A stretch of DNA of 64,000 nt from JAQVCM01 sp040403095 (GCA_040403095.1 JBBALI010000015.1:1-64000), one strand, 5' to 3'. Counted from the first letter of the stretch, positions 54,848 to 64,000 are shown. Numbers and translations: made by a program. Notes: generated by a model from the sequence alone, not told the origin.

Positions 54848-55990
54848 CTAATCAGCTAATAAATTTCTTGAAATTACTATTTTCTGAATCTCAGAAGTTC
54901 CTTCATAGATTTGTGTAATTTTCGCATCACGCATCAATCTTTCAACATGGTATTCTTTTACGAAGCCATATCCACCATGAATCTGAACAGCTTCTACTGT
55001 TTGTTCCATAGCAACTTTAGATGCATATAATTTCGCCATTGCACCAGATTGATCGTAATTTCTTCCTGCATCTTTATCAGCAGCAGATTTCATTACTAAC
55101 ATTCTTGCAGCTTCGATTTCAGTAGCCATATCTGCTAATTTGAAAGCAATCGCTTGGTGGTGGTAAATCTCTTTTCCAAAAGCTTTTCTTTGTTTAGAAT
55201 AAGCCAAAGCCAATTCCATCGCTCCAGAAGCAATACCTAAAGCTTGAGCAGCAATACCAATTCTTCCTCCAGATAAAGTTTTCATAGCGAATTTGAATCC
55301 GAATCCATCTTCACCAATTCTATTTTCTTTTGGCACTTTTACGTCGTTAAACAACAAAGTATGCGTATCGCTTCCTCTAATTCCTAATTTATCTTCTTTT
55401 GCACCTACGATGAAACCTTCCATTCCACGCTCAATAATAAAGGCATTGATCCCTCTGTGACCAGCTTCAACATTTGTTTGAGCAATCACTAAATAAGTCG
55501 AAGCAGAAGAACCATTTGTAATCCAGTTTTTTGTTCCGTTCAACAAATAATATTCTCCCATGTCAATGGCAGTAGTGCTTTGAGAAGTTGCATCAGAACC
55601 AGCTTCAGGCTCAGACAAACAAAAAGCTCCAATTTTTTCACCGGTTGCTAATGGAATTAGATACTTTTGTTTTTGTTCTTCATTTGCGAATTTCTCTAAT
55701 CCCCAACAAACCAATGAGTTATTTACCGACATACAAACTGAAACAGAAGCATCTACTTTCGAGATTTCTTCAATTGCAATTGCATAAGAAATAGTATCCA
55801 TACCGCCACCGCCGTATTTTGGGTCAACCATCATTCCCATAAAACCAAGTTCTCCAAGTTGCTTGATTTCTTCTGCGGGGAATTTTTGTTGGTTATCACG
55901 CTCGATAACACCAGCTTTTAAAACATTTTGAGCGAAATCTCTTGCCGCTGTACGAACAGCAATTTGTTCTTCTGTCAGTTCAAAATTCAT
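54848..55990 (-). CDS. Acyl-CoA dehydrogenase
   Basis: 380 residues, the usual family length. C-L-S-E-P-E-A-G-S-D near 124 and N-G-T-K-N-W-I-T-N-G near 152 bind FAD/substrate, and the catalytic glutamate is in I-Y-E-G-T-S-E-I-Q near 365. It oxidises short- or branched-chain acyl-CoA. Chain specificity unknown; a link to IcmF/branched-chain degradation is possible. Confidence 0.93.
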   Translation of the reverse strand: MNFELTEEQIAVRTAARDFAQNVLKAGVIERDNQQKFPAEEIKQLGELGFMGMMVDPKYGGGGMDTISYAIAIEEISKVDASVSVCMSVNNSLVCWGLEKFANEEQKQKYLIPLATGEKIGAFCLSEPEAGSDATSQSTTAIDMGEYYLLNGTKNWITNGSSASTYLVIAQTNVEAGHRGINAFIIERGMEGFIVGAKEDKLGIRGSDTHTLLFNDVKVPKENRIGEDGFGFKFAMKTLSGGRIGIAAQALGIASGAMELALAYSKQRKAFGKEIYHHQAIAFKLADMATEIEAARMLVMKSAADKDAGRNYDQSGAMAKLYASKVAMEQTVEAVQIHGGYGFVKEYHVERLMRDAKITQIYEGTSEIQKIVISRNLLAD

Positions 55991-56076
55991 ATTATTGTAT
56001 AGTTTATTTTAATTCTTAATTTAATCGGTTGTAAATTTAAACTTAATATTTTATTTTTCCACTTTCTATTTGACTT

Positions 56077-57147
56077 ATGATAACATATAATATTATCGGA
56101 TTGATGTCAGGCACCTCATTAGATGGTCTAGACATTGCATTAGTAAGATTGTTTTACCATTCAGACAACACTTGGACATACGAATTGGTTCAAGCAGAGA
56201 CTTTTTCATACCCTGGAGAAATTGCAGAAAAATTAAGTGTTTCAACGCAACTGACTGCGATTCAACTATTCAAACTTGACAAAGAATTAGCAAAAAATAT
56301 GGGTGAATTTGTCAATATTTTCATTCAAAAACACAAAATTGAAAAAAATAAAATCGACTACATTGCATCGCATGGGCACACCGTTCATCATCAACCAGAA
56401 AATGGATTTACAGTCCAAATTGGATGTGGAACTACGATCGCTGCAATTACAGGAATTAAAGTAGTCAATGATTTCCGCACCAAGGATGTGATTCATGGCG
56501 GACAAGGAGCACCATTGGTTCCGATTGGAGACTTTGAACTGTTTAATTCGGAAGCAGAATCTTTCTTAAATATTGGTGGAATTTCAAATATATCGTTCAA
56601 AAAGAATGGAAAAATAACAGCTTTTGATTGTTCACCAGGAAACCTTCCATTGAATAAACTCGCACAAAACAAAGGCTTGAGTTATGATAAAGACGGAATA
56701 TTGGCGAAATCCGGTGAAATCAACTTTTTTCTTTTGGATTTGCTAAACAATTTACCCTATTATGCAGAGAATGGTCCCAAATCATTGGGCACAGAATGGC
56801 TTGAGAGTGAATTTTATCCATTGGTAAAATTTGACAGAGATATTGAAAATAATTTGAGAACAATCATTGAACATGAAGCAATTCAAATCAGCAATATTCT
56901 AAATAAAAATGAACTAAAATCAGTTTTTATTACTGGTGGTGGCGCGTTGAATAATTTTTTAATCGAGAGAATTGCACATTATTTTGAGGGACAAATCGTA
57001 CTCCCTGAAAGAAAAATCATCGAATTCAAAGAAGCCATTGTATTTGCATTTTTGGGTGCTCTATACGCTGAAAACTTACCAAATTGTTTAAAAGATGTTA
57101 CCGGTGCAGACGTTAATGTTTGCAGTGGAGTTTTACATTTGCCATGA
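56077..57147 (+). CDS. anmK: Anhydro-N-acetylmuramic acid kinase
   Basis: 356 residues. G-L-M-S-G-T-S-L-D-G-L-D near 7 (ATP/ligand site) and L-N-I-G-G-I-S-N near 165 identify AnmK. It turns anhMurNAc into MurNAc-6-phosphate during cell-wall recycling. Separate transcription from the divergent acyl-CoA dehydrogenase (86-bp gap). Confidence 0.94.
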   Translation: MITYNIIGLMSGTSLDGLDIALVRLFYHSDNTWTYELVQAETFSYPGEIAEKLSVSTQLTAIQLFKLDKELAKNMGEFVNIFIQKHKIEKNKIDYIASHGHTVHHQPENGFTVQIGCGTTIAAITGIKVVNDFRTKDVIHGGQGAPLVPIGDFELFNSEAESFLNIGGISNISFKKNGKITAFDCSPGNLPLNKLAQNKGLSYDKDGILAKSGEINFFLLDLLNNLPYYAENGPKSLGTEWLESEFYPLVKFDRDIENNLRTIIEHEAIQISNILNKNELKSVFITGGGALNNFLIERIAHYFEGQIVLPERKIIEFKEAIVFAFLGALYAENLPNCLKDVTGADVNVCSGVLHLP

Positions 57148-57223
57148 GCTTCAATCAAAAATTAACGAATTTAGCAGGTATTTAAATTGAAAATCATTTT
57201 AAACTTTCTTCAAGATAGTTTAC

Positions 57224-57231
57224 TAAATTTG
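57224..57231 (+). promoter_or_regulatory. TAnnTTTG box before the amino-acid dehydrogenase
   Basis: TAAATTTG lies 23 bp ahead of the ATG at 57255. The -33 element is not clear. A nearby out-of-frame ATG (57238) should not be used as the start. Confidence 0.35.
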
Positions 57232-57254
57232 CAACACATGAAAATCGAAAAAAG

Positions 57255-58484
57255 ATGAAAGATTTACTCGAAAAATTCGAGAACAAAAGACCAGAAATTG
57301 TTTTTGAATGGAAAGATGCAGAAACTGAAGCTGAAGGTTGGGTAGTAATCAACTCATTGCGAGGTGGCGCTGCCGGAGGTGGAACAAGAATGCGTTCTGG
57401 GCTTGATAAAAGAGAAGTTGAATCTCTTGCCAAAACAATGGAAGTGAAATTTACTGTTGCAGGCCCTGCGATAGGTGGTGCAAAATCTGGAATCAATTTC
57501 GATCCTAAAGATCCTCGGAAAGAAGGAGTATTGAAAAGATGGTACGCTGCTGTCACTCCATTATTGAAAAATTATTACGGAACGGGAGGCGATTTGAACG
57601 TGGATGAAATTCATGAAGTTATTCCGATGACTGAAAATTGTGGTGTACTTCATCCACAAGAAGGCGTTCTAAATGGACATTTCAAACCAACTGATTCGCA
57701 AAGAAAAAACAGAATTGAACAACTAAAATCCGGTGTATTAAAAGTGATTGAGAATCCACTTTTATCTCCTGATGTAGATCGTAAATATGTCGTAGCTGAC
57801 CTGATCACTGGCTATGGCGTTGCACAATCGATTCAACACTATTATTCCATCTGGGGAGGTTCTTTGAAAGGCAAAAAAGTTATCGTTCAAGGTTGGGGAA
57901 ATGTAGCTTCGGCAGGCGCATATTACTTGGCTCAAGAAGGTGCGTTGATCGTTGGAATCATAGATAGAGTGGGCGGTTTGATTAAATCGGAAGGATTTAC
58001 GTTCGAAGAAATTAAGTCATTGTACTTGAACAAGAACGGGAATGAGTTGAATCACGAAAACTTATTGAGTTACGAAGAAATGAACGCTCAAATTTGGGAC
58101 TTAGATGCAGCTGTTTTTATCCCCTGCGCAGGTTCCCGAATGATTACGCAAGACCAACTTAACAGAATGATTAAGGCAGGTGTAGAAGTCATTTCTTCTG
58201 GTGCAAATGTACCGTTCGCAGATCCGCAAATATTCTTCGGACCGATTGCCGAGCATGCTGATAAAAATATTTCAATCATTCCTGATTTTATTTCAAACTG
58301 TGGAATGGCTCGTGTTTTTGCTTATTTAATGAGTAGCGATTTAGATTCGATTACAGACAATGGAATTTTTGCAGACACAAGCGCAACCATCAAAACTGCA
58401 TTGGAAAAAACTTTTGCGGTTAGCAATAAAAAAACTGAGATTGCAAAAACAGCTTTTGAAATTGCATTGAAACAACTTATCTAA
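57255..58484 (+). CDS. Glu/Leu/Phe/Val dehydrogenase family protein
   Basis: 409 residues. G-G-A-A-G-G-G-T-R-M near 36, the catalytic-Lys loop G-P-A-I-G-G-A-K-S-G near 71, and Rossmann V-Q-G-W-G-N-V-A-S-A-G near 215. It deaminates an amino acid with NAD(P)+. The family covers glutamate to branched-chain substrates, and I cannot tell which. Followed by a strong terminator. Confidence 0.9.
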   Translation: MKDLLEKFENKRPEIVFEWKDAETEAEGWVVINSLRGGAAGGGTRMRSGLDKREVESLAKTMEVKFTVAGPAIGGAKSGINFDPKDPRKEGVLKRWYAAVTPLLKNYYGTGGDLNVDEIHEVIPMTENCGVLHPQEGVLNGHFKPTDSQRKNRIEQLKSGVLKVIENPLLSPDVDRKYVVADLITGYGVAQSIQHYYSIWGGSLKGKKVIVQGWGNVASAGAYYLAQEGALIVGIIDRVGGLIKSEGFTFEEIKSLYLNKNGNELNHENLLSYEEMNAQIWDLDAAVFIPCAGSRMITQDQLNRMIKAGVEVISSGANVPFADPQIFFGPIAEHADKNISIIPDFISNCGMARVFAYLMSSDLDSITDNGIFADTSATIKTALEKTFAVSNKKTEIAKTAFEIALKQLI

Positions 58485-58519
58485 GAAATAGGAAAAAGTA
58501 ATTCAAAAAAGTAGGTATG

Positions 58520-58561
58520 AAGGGAAAAGGACGATAATGTCTTTTTCCCTTTTTATTTTAT
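58520..58561 (+). terminator. Intrinsic terminator of the amino-acid dehydrogenase gene
   Basis: A 13-bp stem AAGGGAAAAGGAC / GTCTTTTTCCCTT (58520-58532 / 58539-58551) with a GATAAT loop and one G-T pair, followed by TTTATTTTATT. Confidence 0.88.
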
Positions 58562-58681
58562 TAAAAATTGAGGTTATTAAAAATCTAACTGTATAACTTT
58601 TTTTACTCTTGACGTTATGTGCAAACGATAGACTTAATTTTATAAAAAGTTTATAATTATTTTTAATAAAAACAATCAAAG

Positions 58682-59383
58682 ATGAGTTTCAATTTTCTTT
58701 TACAGATCCAAACAGTTGCTCCAGAAACAACAAATAACATTGGTGTCAAAGAAATTTCTGTTTGGGAAATTATTTCCCAATCCAATGCGGGAATTGGATG
58801 GATTATCAATCTTTTGCTTTTGTTGATGTTTGCATACGTAATGTATGTTTTCACTGAAAGATATTTGGCCCTAAGAAGAGCATCGAGAGAAGAAGCAGAT
58901 TTTTTATCAAAAATAAAAGGTTTCCTTTTGGATGGTAATATTGATGGCGCTAAGAAATTCTGTTCCAATTCAGATAGTCCATCAGCAAGAATGTTGGAAA
59001 AAGGAATCGATCGACTTGGTAAACCAATTGAAAATATTTCGATCGCCATTGAAAATACTGCTAAGATTGAAATTATGCGATTGGAGCAAAAAGTTAGTTT
59101 TCTAGGAACTGCATCAGGAGCTGGACCAATGTTGGGATTCTTAGGTACCGTTGTTGGGATGGTTATCGTGTTTATCGATTTACAAAATGTATCAACACTT
59201 GACATCCAAGTTATCGCACCAGGAATTATGACTGCCATGATTACAACTGTTGAAGGATTAATTGTTGGAATTGTTGCTTTTATGGGCTATAACTATCTGA
59301 CTGAACGAATTGGAAGAATTGTTTACGCCATGGAAAATGCAGCACTTGAATTTATGGATGTTTTGAACGAGCCAGGTAAATAG
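58682..59383 (+). CDS. exbB: ExbB/TolQ-type proton channel protein
   Basis: 233 residues with three membrane helices (about 37-57, 140-165, 185-205). The family stretch S-F-L-G-T-A-S-G-A-G-P-M-L-G-F-L-G-T near 140 is the proton-path region. With ExbD it forms the motor that drives TonB. First gene of exbB-exbD-tonB-tonB-folC. Confidence 0.93.
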   Translation: MSFNFLLQIQTVAPETTNNIGVKEISVWEIISQSNAGIGWIINLLLLLMFAYVMYVFTERYLALRRASREEADFLSKIKGFLLDGNIDGAKKFCSNSDSPSARMLEKGIDRLGKPIENISIAIENTAKIEIMRLEQKVSFLGTASGAGPMLGFLGTVVGMVIVFIDLQNVSTLDIQVIAPGIMTAMITTVEGLIVGIVAFMGYNYLTERIGRIVYAMENAALEFMDVLNEPGK

Positions 59384-59390
59384 TAATCTT

Positions 59391-59804
59391 ATGAATTTAG
59401 GAAGTAGAAATAAAATCAAAATCGAAGGAGGAACAGCATCTATGACTGACCTCGTTTTTTTACTTTTGATATTCTTCATTATCATAAGTTTAACAGCGAG
59501 TAATAATCATACACCAGTTGATTTACCGAAACCTTCACAAGATTTGTCGCCAGTTCAAGATCCAGTCAGTACTACTGTTGTGATAACGAAAGAGAATCAA
59601 TATTTTTTATCACCAGGCGAAAATCCAGAGCAAGCTCGAACGTTTGAACAAATCAAAGGTACAGTTGCATCAGAAGTTGCAAAATCAGGAAAAATGAAAT
59701 TGAAAATCGCTGGTCACAAAGAAGCAAGTTACGAGGCAATATTTAATGTATTGGCTTTGGCGCAAGCAAATGGTTGGGAACCAGTGTTGGCATATCAAAA
59801 ATAA
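59391..59804 (+). CDS. exbD: ExbD/TolR-type protein
   Basis: 137 residues. One membrane helix with the essential Asp in S-M-T-D-L-V-F-L-L-L near 20, then a periplasmic domain. It lies 7 bp after exbB and 5 bp before the first TonB-like gene. Confidence 0.93.
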   Translation: MNLGSRNKIKIEGGTASMTDLVFLLLIFFIIISLTASNNHTPVDLPKPSQDLSPVQDPVSTTVVITKENQYFLSPGENPEQARTFEQIKGTVASEVAKSGKMKLKIAGHKEASYEAIFNVLALAQANGWEPVLAYQK

Positions 59805-59809
59805 ATACG

Positions 59810-60565
59810 ATGAACGGTCAGCCAATATCACACAAAGCAGATAAGCAAAAAGGAATTATTGTTTCAGCAGTAGTGGTAATAATTGTGTTTCTAATTTTGA
59901 AATTCACATACTACATCATGGCTGATCCGCCAGCTGAGGATATTCCATTGGTTGCTGAAACTGAAATCACTCAAATTGAATTGAAGGAATTGATCATTGA
60001 TGCTGGAGGAAGTTTAGGAGGTGCAGGAACTCCATCTGATGATCCCGTTGATCCAAGACCAAAGCCTCAAACAGAAAAAGTCTTAACAAATCCAAAATCA
60101 AGTTCTGAGATTCAAACTGGTGAAAGTTCTCATACGACGGGTGTAAATCCAACAAATACTGCTACGACAATTAAAGCAGCTCCGGATCCATTTGGACATG
60201 GTGGCGGTGCAAATCATGGAGACAAATCTGGATTATTTGGTGGAGATGATGGACCCTATAAAGGCGGTGGACAGGGAGAAGAAGGTGATGGACCTGGAAA
60301 AGGTGTGAAAGCAAGAATTAGAATAAATAATATCAATGCTGATGACATCGAATCAAATCAATCATGCTCAATTTTTCTAAAATTAACCGTCAATGCTGAA
60401 GGGGATGTTGTTAAGGCTGAAAATATACAAGGAAAAACAACAACGACGGATCAAAGAATCATTAACAAGGTAATTGGGTTGGTGAAAAATCAAATCAAAT
60501 ACAATAAAAAACCTGGTGCAATGGTTGAAAAAATCCCACTGACTGTCAACCTAAAAGCTTCCTAA
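59810..60565 (+). CDS. TonB-like energy transducer 1, glycine-rich
   Basis: 251 residues from the ATG at 59810; the longer frame would overlap exbD. A membrane helix (~18-38) precedes a Ser/Gly-rich spacer of about 120 residues and a C-terminal domain starting R-I-N-N-I-N-A-D-D-I-E, with V-V-K-A-E-N-I near 205. The C-terminal domain is clearly related to that of the next protein. The linker is Gly-rich where classic TonB is Pro-rich. Probably contacts outer-membrane receptors. Confidence 0.75.
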   Translation: MNGQPISHKADKQKGIIVSAVVVIIVFLILKFTYYIMADPPAEDIPLVAETEITQIELKELIIDAGGSLGGAGTPSDDPVDPRPKPQTEKVLTNPKSSSEIQTGESSHTTGVNPTNTATTIKAAPDPFGHGGGANHGDKSGLFGGDDGPYKGGGQGEEGDGPGKGVKARIRINNINADDIESNQSCSIFLKLTVNAEGDVVKAENIQGKTTTTDQRIINKVIGLVKNQIKYNKKPGAMVEKIPLTVNLKAS

Positions 60566-60586
60566 AAGTAAGAAATATAGCGTAAA

Positions 60587-61510
60587 ATGAGTGTTATTTT
60601 TATTTTATTGTTTGTTGTAGCAGTTTTTGCAGTTTACGATTTTTTAGACTCGCGAAATTGGCAAAGTGAAACTTCTAGTTTACGAAATCGCGTTATTTTT
60701 GAAAATAGGAATAAACGGTACGGAGCATACAACATCAGAACTGATTACAGCGATACTTTGACAGTGATTTTAGTCATTTTTATGATTTTTGTACTTATCG
60801 TAAGTTTTGTTGGTTTCAGTTTCAGAACTACAGCTGCAGACATACCAATTATTTATGCAGATACTACGTTAATGTCATTAGAAGCGCCACCATTAGAAGA
60901 AATAGAAACAATTCAAACGCCCTATAAAATTATAGGTGGTGGCGGTGGTGGAAGCGCTGGAGGTAAATCACAAGCGCCAATTGACAAAACGCCTGAAGAA
61001 CAGAATAAAAAAGAAGACACCCAAAATGAATCAAACGTAAGCGTTAGGTCCGGACAAAGCGACAATACAAATACAGATAAAAGCAATAAAACGAACAAAG
61101 CAACAACGATGGTCAAGGGGAAAAACCCTTTTGGTGGAGGTGCGGCAGACAAAGGAACTGGTTCTGGCCTTTTTGGAAAAGATCTCGGCGCTGGCTCTGG
61201 AACTGGAGAAGGAAATGGAGCAAATGGAAACGGCACTGGCAACGGTGGCGGTGGCGCTAGAAAAAAACTTTCTAGTTTAAACCCTGACGATATCCAATCA
61301 AGTGAAGATTGCACCATTCACATCAATGTCTATATCAACTCAGATGGAAATGTAATAAAAGCAGAGAACATCAGTTCACAAACAACTACAACCAATACGA
61401 GATTGATTTCACATTTGATCGATTTAATTAAAAAGCAAATCAAGTATGATTCTAGGCCAGGAACTGCGGTCCAAAAGCAAATTCTTGTATTAAAAGTTAA
61501 AGCAAATTGA
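60587..61510 (+). CDS. TonB-like energy transducer 2, glycine-rich
   Basis: 307 residues. An N-terminal helix (~3-18), the Bacteroidetes TonB hallmark N-R-N-K-R-Y-G-A-Y-N-I-R near 41, and a second helix (~60-80). Then comes a long Gly/Asn/Ser linker and a C-terminal domain, S-L-N-P-D-D-I-Q-S-S-E-D-C, paralogous to that of the preceding gene. Its stop overlaps the folC start by 3 bp (TTGA). Confidence 0.8.
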   Translation: MSVIFILLFVVAVFAVYDFLDSRNWQSETSSLRNRVIFENRNKRYGAYNIRTDYSDTLTVILVIFMIFVLIVSFVGFSFRTTAADIPIIYADTTLMSLEAPPLEEIETIQTPYKIIGGGGGGSAGGKSQAPIDKTPEEQNKKEDTQNESNVSVRSGQSDNTNTDKSNKTNKATTMVKGKNPFGGGAADKGTGSGLFGKDLGAGSGTGEGNGANGNGTGNGGGGARKKLSSLNPDDIQSSEDCTIHINVYINSDGNVIKAENISSQTTTTNTRLISHLIDLIKKQIKYDSRPGTAVQKQILVLKVKAN

Positions 61511-62727
61511 ACACTTACGAAGAAGCAATTGATTGGCTATTTGAGCAATTTCCAGCGTATCAAAAAATTGGAGCGGTTGCTTACAAACCTGATTTGAGTA
61601 ATACGTTGAGCCTTTGCAAACAATTGAACATAGATTTCATTCAACTTCAATACATTCATGTTGCTGGAACGAATGGAAAAGGTTCAACTTCCAATATGAT
61701 TGCCTCCATTTGCATGGAAAAAGGCCTTAAAACAGGTTTATTTACTTCTCCACATATTCACGATTTTAGAGAACGAATTTTAGTTAACGGAATCCAAATC
61801 TCAGAAGAAAGAGTCGTTTCATTTTGTCAACAAATCCGAAATTTGACTTTGGAAGTCAGTCCATCGTTTTTTGAAATTACCTGGGCGCTGACATTGACGC
61901 ATTTCATCGAATCAAATTGTGAAATTTGCGTGATTGAGACTGGATTGGGTGGCAGATTGGATTCTACGAACATCATCTCCCCTATTCTATCGGTCATTAC
62001 CAACATTGGAATGGACCATGTTGCCATTCTAGGTGATACATTAGAAAAAATTGCCTTTGAAAAGGCAGGAATCATCAAAGCAAATATTCCTGTTGTGATT
62101 GGCGAAACCTTACCTGAAACCATTTCAGTGTTTGAAACCAGCGCTAAATCGCATAATTCGACTATTTTTTGGGCTGAAAAGGAAGAATTTACAAATACTT
62201 TCCATTTTCCTACTGAAAGTTATCAATGGAAGAACGAACGCACTGTAAGGACTGCGATGCGGGCGCTAAATTCCCTTGATTTTGAATTTTCAGAAACTCA
62301 AATCAGCGCTGGGATTGAAAACACGAATAAGAATACTGGTTTTCGAGGCAGATTTGAAATAATCAATCAAAATCCACTGACGATTATAGATGTTGCGCAC
62401 AACGTTGATGGCATCAAACAATTATTGCGAACGGTTGAATCCAACGTTGTAGGTCAATTGCACATTGTTTACGGAACAAGCTCAGACAAAGATTTAGATA
62501 GTATTTTGTCTTTATTTCCGCGAGATGCCAAGTTTTATTTGACAGAATTCAGTAGTGAACGCAGTGCAAAAATCGAGGATTTGCGAAAATCAGCTGAAAC
62601 AATCGGTTTGAATGCGACTTATTTTTTTAAAATGAAGGAAGCGGTCGAAAAATCGCAACATTCAGCAAATAAAACAGATACCATATTGATTACAGGAAGT
62701 TTCTTTTTGATCAGCGATTTTTTTTAA
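61507..62727 (+). CDS. folC: Folylpolyglutamate/dihydrofolate synthase
   Basis: 406 residues from a TTG overlapping the upstream stop, implying coupled translation. P-loop V-A-G-T-N-G-K-G-S-T near 54, then H-I-H-D-F-R-E-R near 81 and E-T-G-L-G-G-R-L-D near 141. It adds glutamate to folates. Last gene of the exbB unit; tRNA-Val follows. Confidence 0.94.
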   Translation: MNTYEEAIDWLFEQFPAYQKIGAVAYKPDLSNTLSLCKQLNIDFIQLQYIHVAGTNGKGSTSNMIASICMEKGLKTGLFTSPHIHDFRERILVNGIQISEERVVSFCQQIRNLTLEVSPSFFEITWALTLTHFIESNCEICVIETGLGGRLDSTNIISPILSVITNIGMDHVAILGDTLEKIAFEKAGIIKANIPVVIGETLPETISVFETSAKSHNSTIFWAEKEEFTNTFHFPTESYQWKNERTVRTAMRALNSLDFEFSETQISAGIENTNKNTGFRGRFEIINQNPLTIIDVAHNVDGIKQLLRTVESNVVGQLHIVYGTSSDKDLDSILSLFPRDAKFYLTEFSSERSAKIEDLRKSAETIGLNATYFFKMKEAVEKSQHSANKTDTILITGSFFLISDFF

Positions 62728-62818
62728 TTTTTTTCTCAAAAACACTTGCAGATTCAAAAAAGTGCCGTATCTTTGCACACGCAATTACGAAATACAACGG
62801 TGTTTCCAGCGCTAAAAT

Positions 62819-62893
<75 letters not shown>

Positions 62894-62898
62894 CACAG

Positions 62899-62929
62899 AA
62901 AGCTTCACAGATATGTGAGGCTTTTTTTT
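62899..62929 (+). terminator. Intrinsic terminator of tRNA-Val
   Basis: AAAGCTTCACA (62899-62909) pairs with TGTGAGGCTTT (62914-62924) with one mismatch, followed by a T run. Its word AGAAAGCTTCACAG recurs in both repeats downstream. Confidence 0.85.
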
Positions 62930-62931
62930 AT

Positions 62932-63066
62932 TCAGAGCGTCCCGACTCAAAAAGTCGGGAATGTCGGCGGTTCGAATCCGTCATTCCCCACTCAGAAAGC
63001 TTCACAGGACTTGCCCCGTCTTTTTTCGGGGAATGTGAGGCTTTTTTGTTTTTAGGGAAATTCCTT
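62932..63066 (+). repeat. Degenerate tRNA-Val copy plus terminator, unit 2
   Basis: Begins within the D-arm (CAGAGCG). The anticodon arm is replaced by the hairpin TCCCGACT-CAAAA-AGTCGGGA. The complete tRNA 3' half (62961-62990, identical to 62864-62893) follows, then a longer terminator hairpin with an inner CCCCG/CGGGG stem. The acceptor 5' strand is missing, so it cannot be a working tRNA. Confidence 0.8.
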
Positions 63067-63082
63067 AATTAATGTTTAATTT

Positions 63083-63207
63083 GCTCAGTTATCAGAGCGT
63101 CCCGACTAAAAAAATCGGGAATGTCGGCGCCCAATCAGAAAGCTTCACAGGACTTGCCCCGTTTTTTTCGGGGAATGTGAGGCTTTTTTGTTTTTAGGGA
63201 AATTTCC
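63083..63207 (+). repeat. Degenerate tRNA-Val copy plus terminator, unit 3
   Basis: A D-arm-like GCTCAGTTATCAGAGC (63083-63098) is followed by the same TCCCGACT hairpin with mismatches, then ATGTCGGCG. The T-arm and acceptor part are deleted, and the same double hairpin terminator and AGGGAAATT tail as in unit 2 follow. Units 2 and 3 are otherwise nearly identical. Confidence 0.8.
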
Positions 63208-63238
63208 TTTTTAGATTGTGTTGATGCAAGACAAGAAC

Positions 63239-63916
63239 CTAATCAAACAATGGAAAACTACTTATTTTCCATTCACCATTTATTTTATTAACAAATATTC
63301 TCCAATCCCATTTATATAAAAATCTTCGATCGACATAACCAATAGTTTCAGCATCTTTTACATATATCAAGGTCAATCCTGTTGGGAATTCATCACTGTA
63401 GTGTCCAAAGAATTTATCGCAAAAAATATTTGATTTTTCTATATACCTAACAATTGAATCGCCATTTGCATTTTTGTAAAGAGGTAAACTATCTTTTATA
63501 CTAAACCTGCATGTTCTTAACTCCTCTGAAGTTACTAAAGAATCTTGAATCTGAAAGTTAGGCATAACATATACTTCTGGTGATTTTAAAACGCCTCCAG
63601 ATTCTAAATTATCAATTATTATACTCCAAACTGGTGATTCCTTTGGAGTATTCATTCGCCAATATTCTTTAAATCCTTGAAGGTAGGGAGTCCTTCCAAT
63701 ATTTCCATGAGAAGACCAATTATAAACTTCCTCATATATCATCTTATAAAGAGCCTTCGCATCCTTTCTGGTACAAACAGAATACAAGGTGTCTAGAAAC
63801 GCATTAAGTTCTGATTGTGCTTTTTCTGGGACTCCTACATTGTAAGTATGTTTCACTTGGCCAATTAACATTCCGTTAAAGAAAAAGAGTGAAAATAGCA
63901 ATATTATTAATTTCAT
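63239..63916 (-). CDS. Secreted protein of unknown function
   Basis: 225 residues with a signal peptide (about 1-19, ending L-I-G-Q). A helical region Q-S-E-L-N-A-F-L-D-T-L-Y near 33 and a late W-D-W-R-I-F-V-N-K-I-N-G-E-W-K-I-S-S stretch recall NTF2-like folds, but this is weak. Isolated gene at the right edge. Function unknown. Confidence 0.6.
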   Translation of the reverse strand: MKLIILLFSLFFFNGMLIGQVKHTYNVGVPEKAQSELNAFLDTLYSVCTRKDAKALYKMIYEEVYNWSSHGNIGRTPYLQGFKEYWRMNTPKESPVWSIIIDNLESGGVLKSPEVYVMPNFQIQDSLVTSEELRTCRFSIKDSLPLYKNANGDSIVRYIEKSNIFCDKFFGHYSDEFPTGLTLIYVKDAETIGYVDRRFLYKWDWRIFVNKINGEWKISSFPLFD

Positions 63917-64000
63917 CGATTTAATTTTAAATCACAACAACCCAATCTGAAAATGCTACACTATAAGCTTTCCTTTAGCAAAATAAAAAGAATATCTAAA

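Noticed and set aside
60922..61317. 131-residue proline-rich ORF on the minus strand
   Set aside because: It is the antisense of the glycine-rich TonB linker (Gly codons read as Pro).
62932..63207. CRISPR array or second tRNA gene
   Set aside because: There are only two units, with no regular spacers, and both copies lack the acceptor 5' strand required for a tRNA.

Overview
The window looks like a chromosome segment of a low-GC Bacteroidetes bacterium, most likely order Flavobacteriales and perhaps near Crocinitomicaceae/Fluviicola (the family is inference). The support is a type IX secretion/gliding set (PorU, PorV, PorP/SprF, GldJ), an LpxC-FabZ fusion, a fused IcmF mutase, ExbB/ExbD with Bacteroidetes-type TonB proteins, LytTR/LytS-type two-component genes, and promoters that fit the TTTG / TAnnTTTG pattern. 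No rRNA, CRISPR array, transposase or integrase was seen.

Layout. 0-4.5 kb: the end of an ABC-2 permease, a large Gcr-type membrane protein and an Upf1-like helicase. 4.7-14.9 kb: an AT-rich accessory region of about 13 small + strand genes (HEPN/Abi-like protein, small membrane proteins, lipoproteins, a TM2 protein). Several of its intergenic spaces hold foldback elements bounded by TAAC...GTTA boxes that resemble integron attC sites. 14.9-17.4 kb: a Fic protein and a GH18 chitinase lie between two 119-bp direct repeats, the second of which is the dinB upstream region. 17.4-32.8 kb: dinB, then minus-strand housekeeping genes: an RlmD-like methyltransferase, lpxD-lpxC/fabZ-lpxA, thioredoxin, a parvulin, a GH20 hexosaminidase, a GT87 protein and IcmF. 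33.2-43.7 kb: bioB-bioF, a CPA2 antiporter, a LytS/LytTR pair, a SAM hydroxide adenosyltransferase, phoH and purC. 43.9-52.8 kb: ispF-porV-porU facing porP-gldJ. 52.8-62.7 kb: murF, an acyl-CoA dehydrogenase, anmK, an amino-acid dehydrogenase, exbB-exbD-two TonB-like genes-folC. 62.8-63.2 kb: a tRNA-Val followed by two degenerate partial copies of itself with terminators.

How the genes work together. The lpx genes make the lipid A precursor. PorU/V/P and GldJ serve type IX export and gliding. ExbB/D and the TonB-like pair energise outer-membrane uptake. MurF and AnmK build and recycle peptidoglycan, and the GH18 and GH20 enzymes could together degrade chitin to GlcNAc. The most unusual parts are the attC-like small-gene array, the repeat-bounded fic-chitinase segment, and the tRNA-derived tandem repeat.
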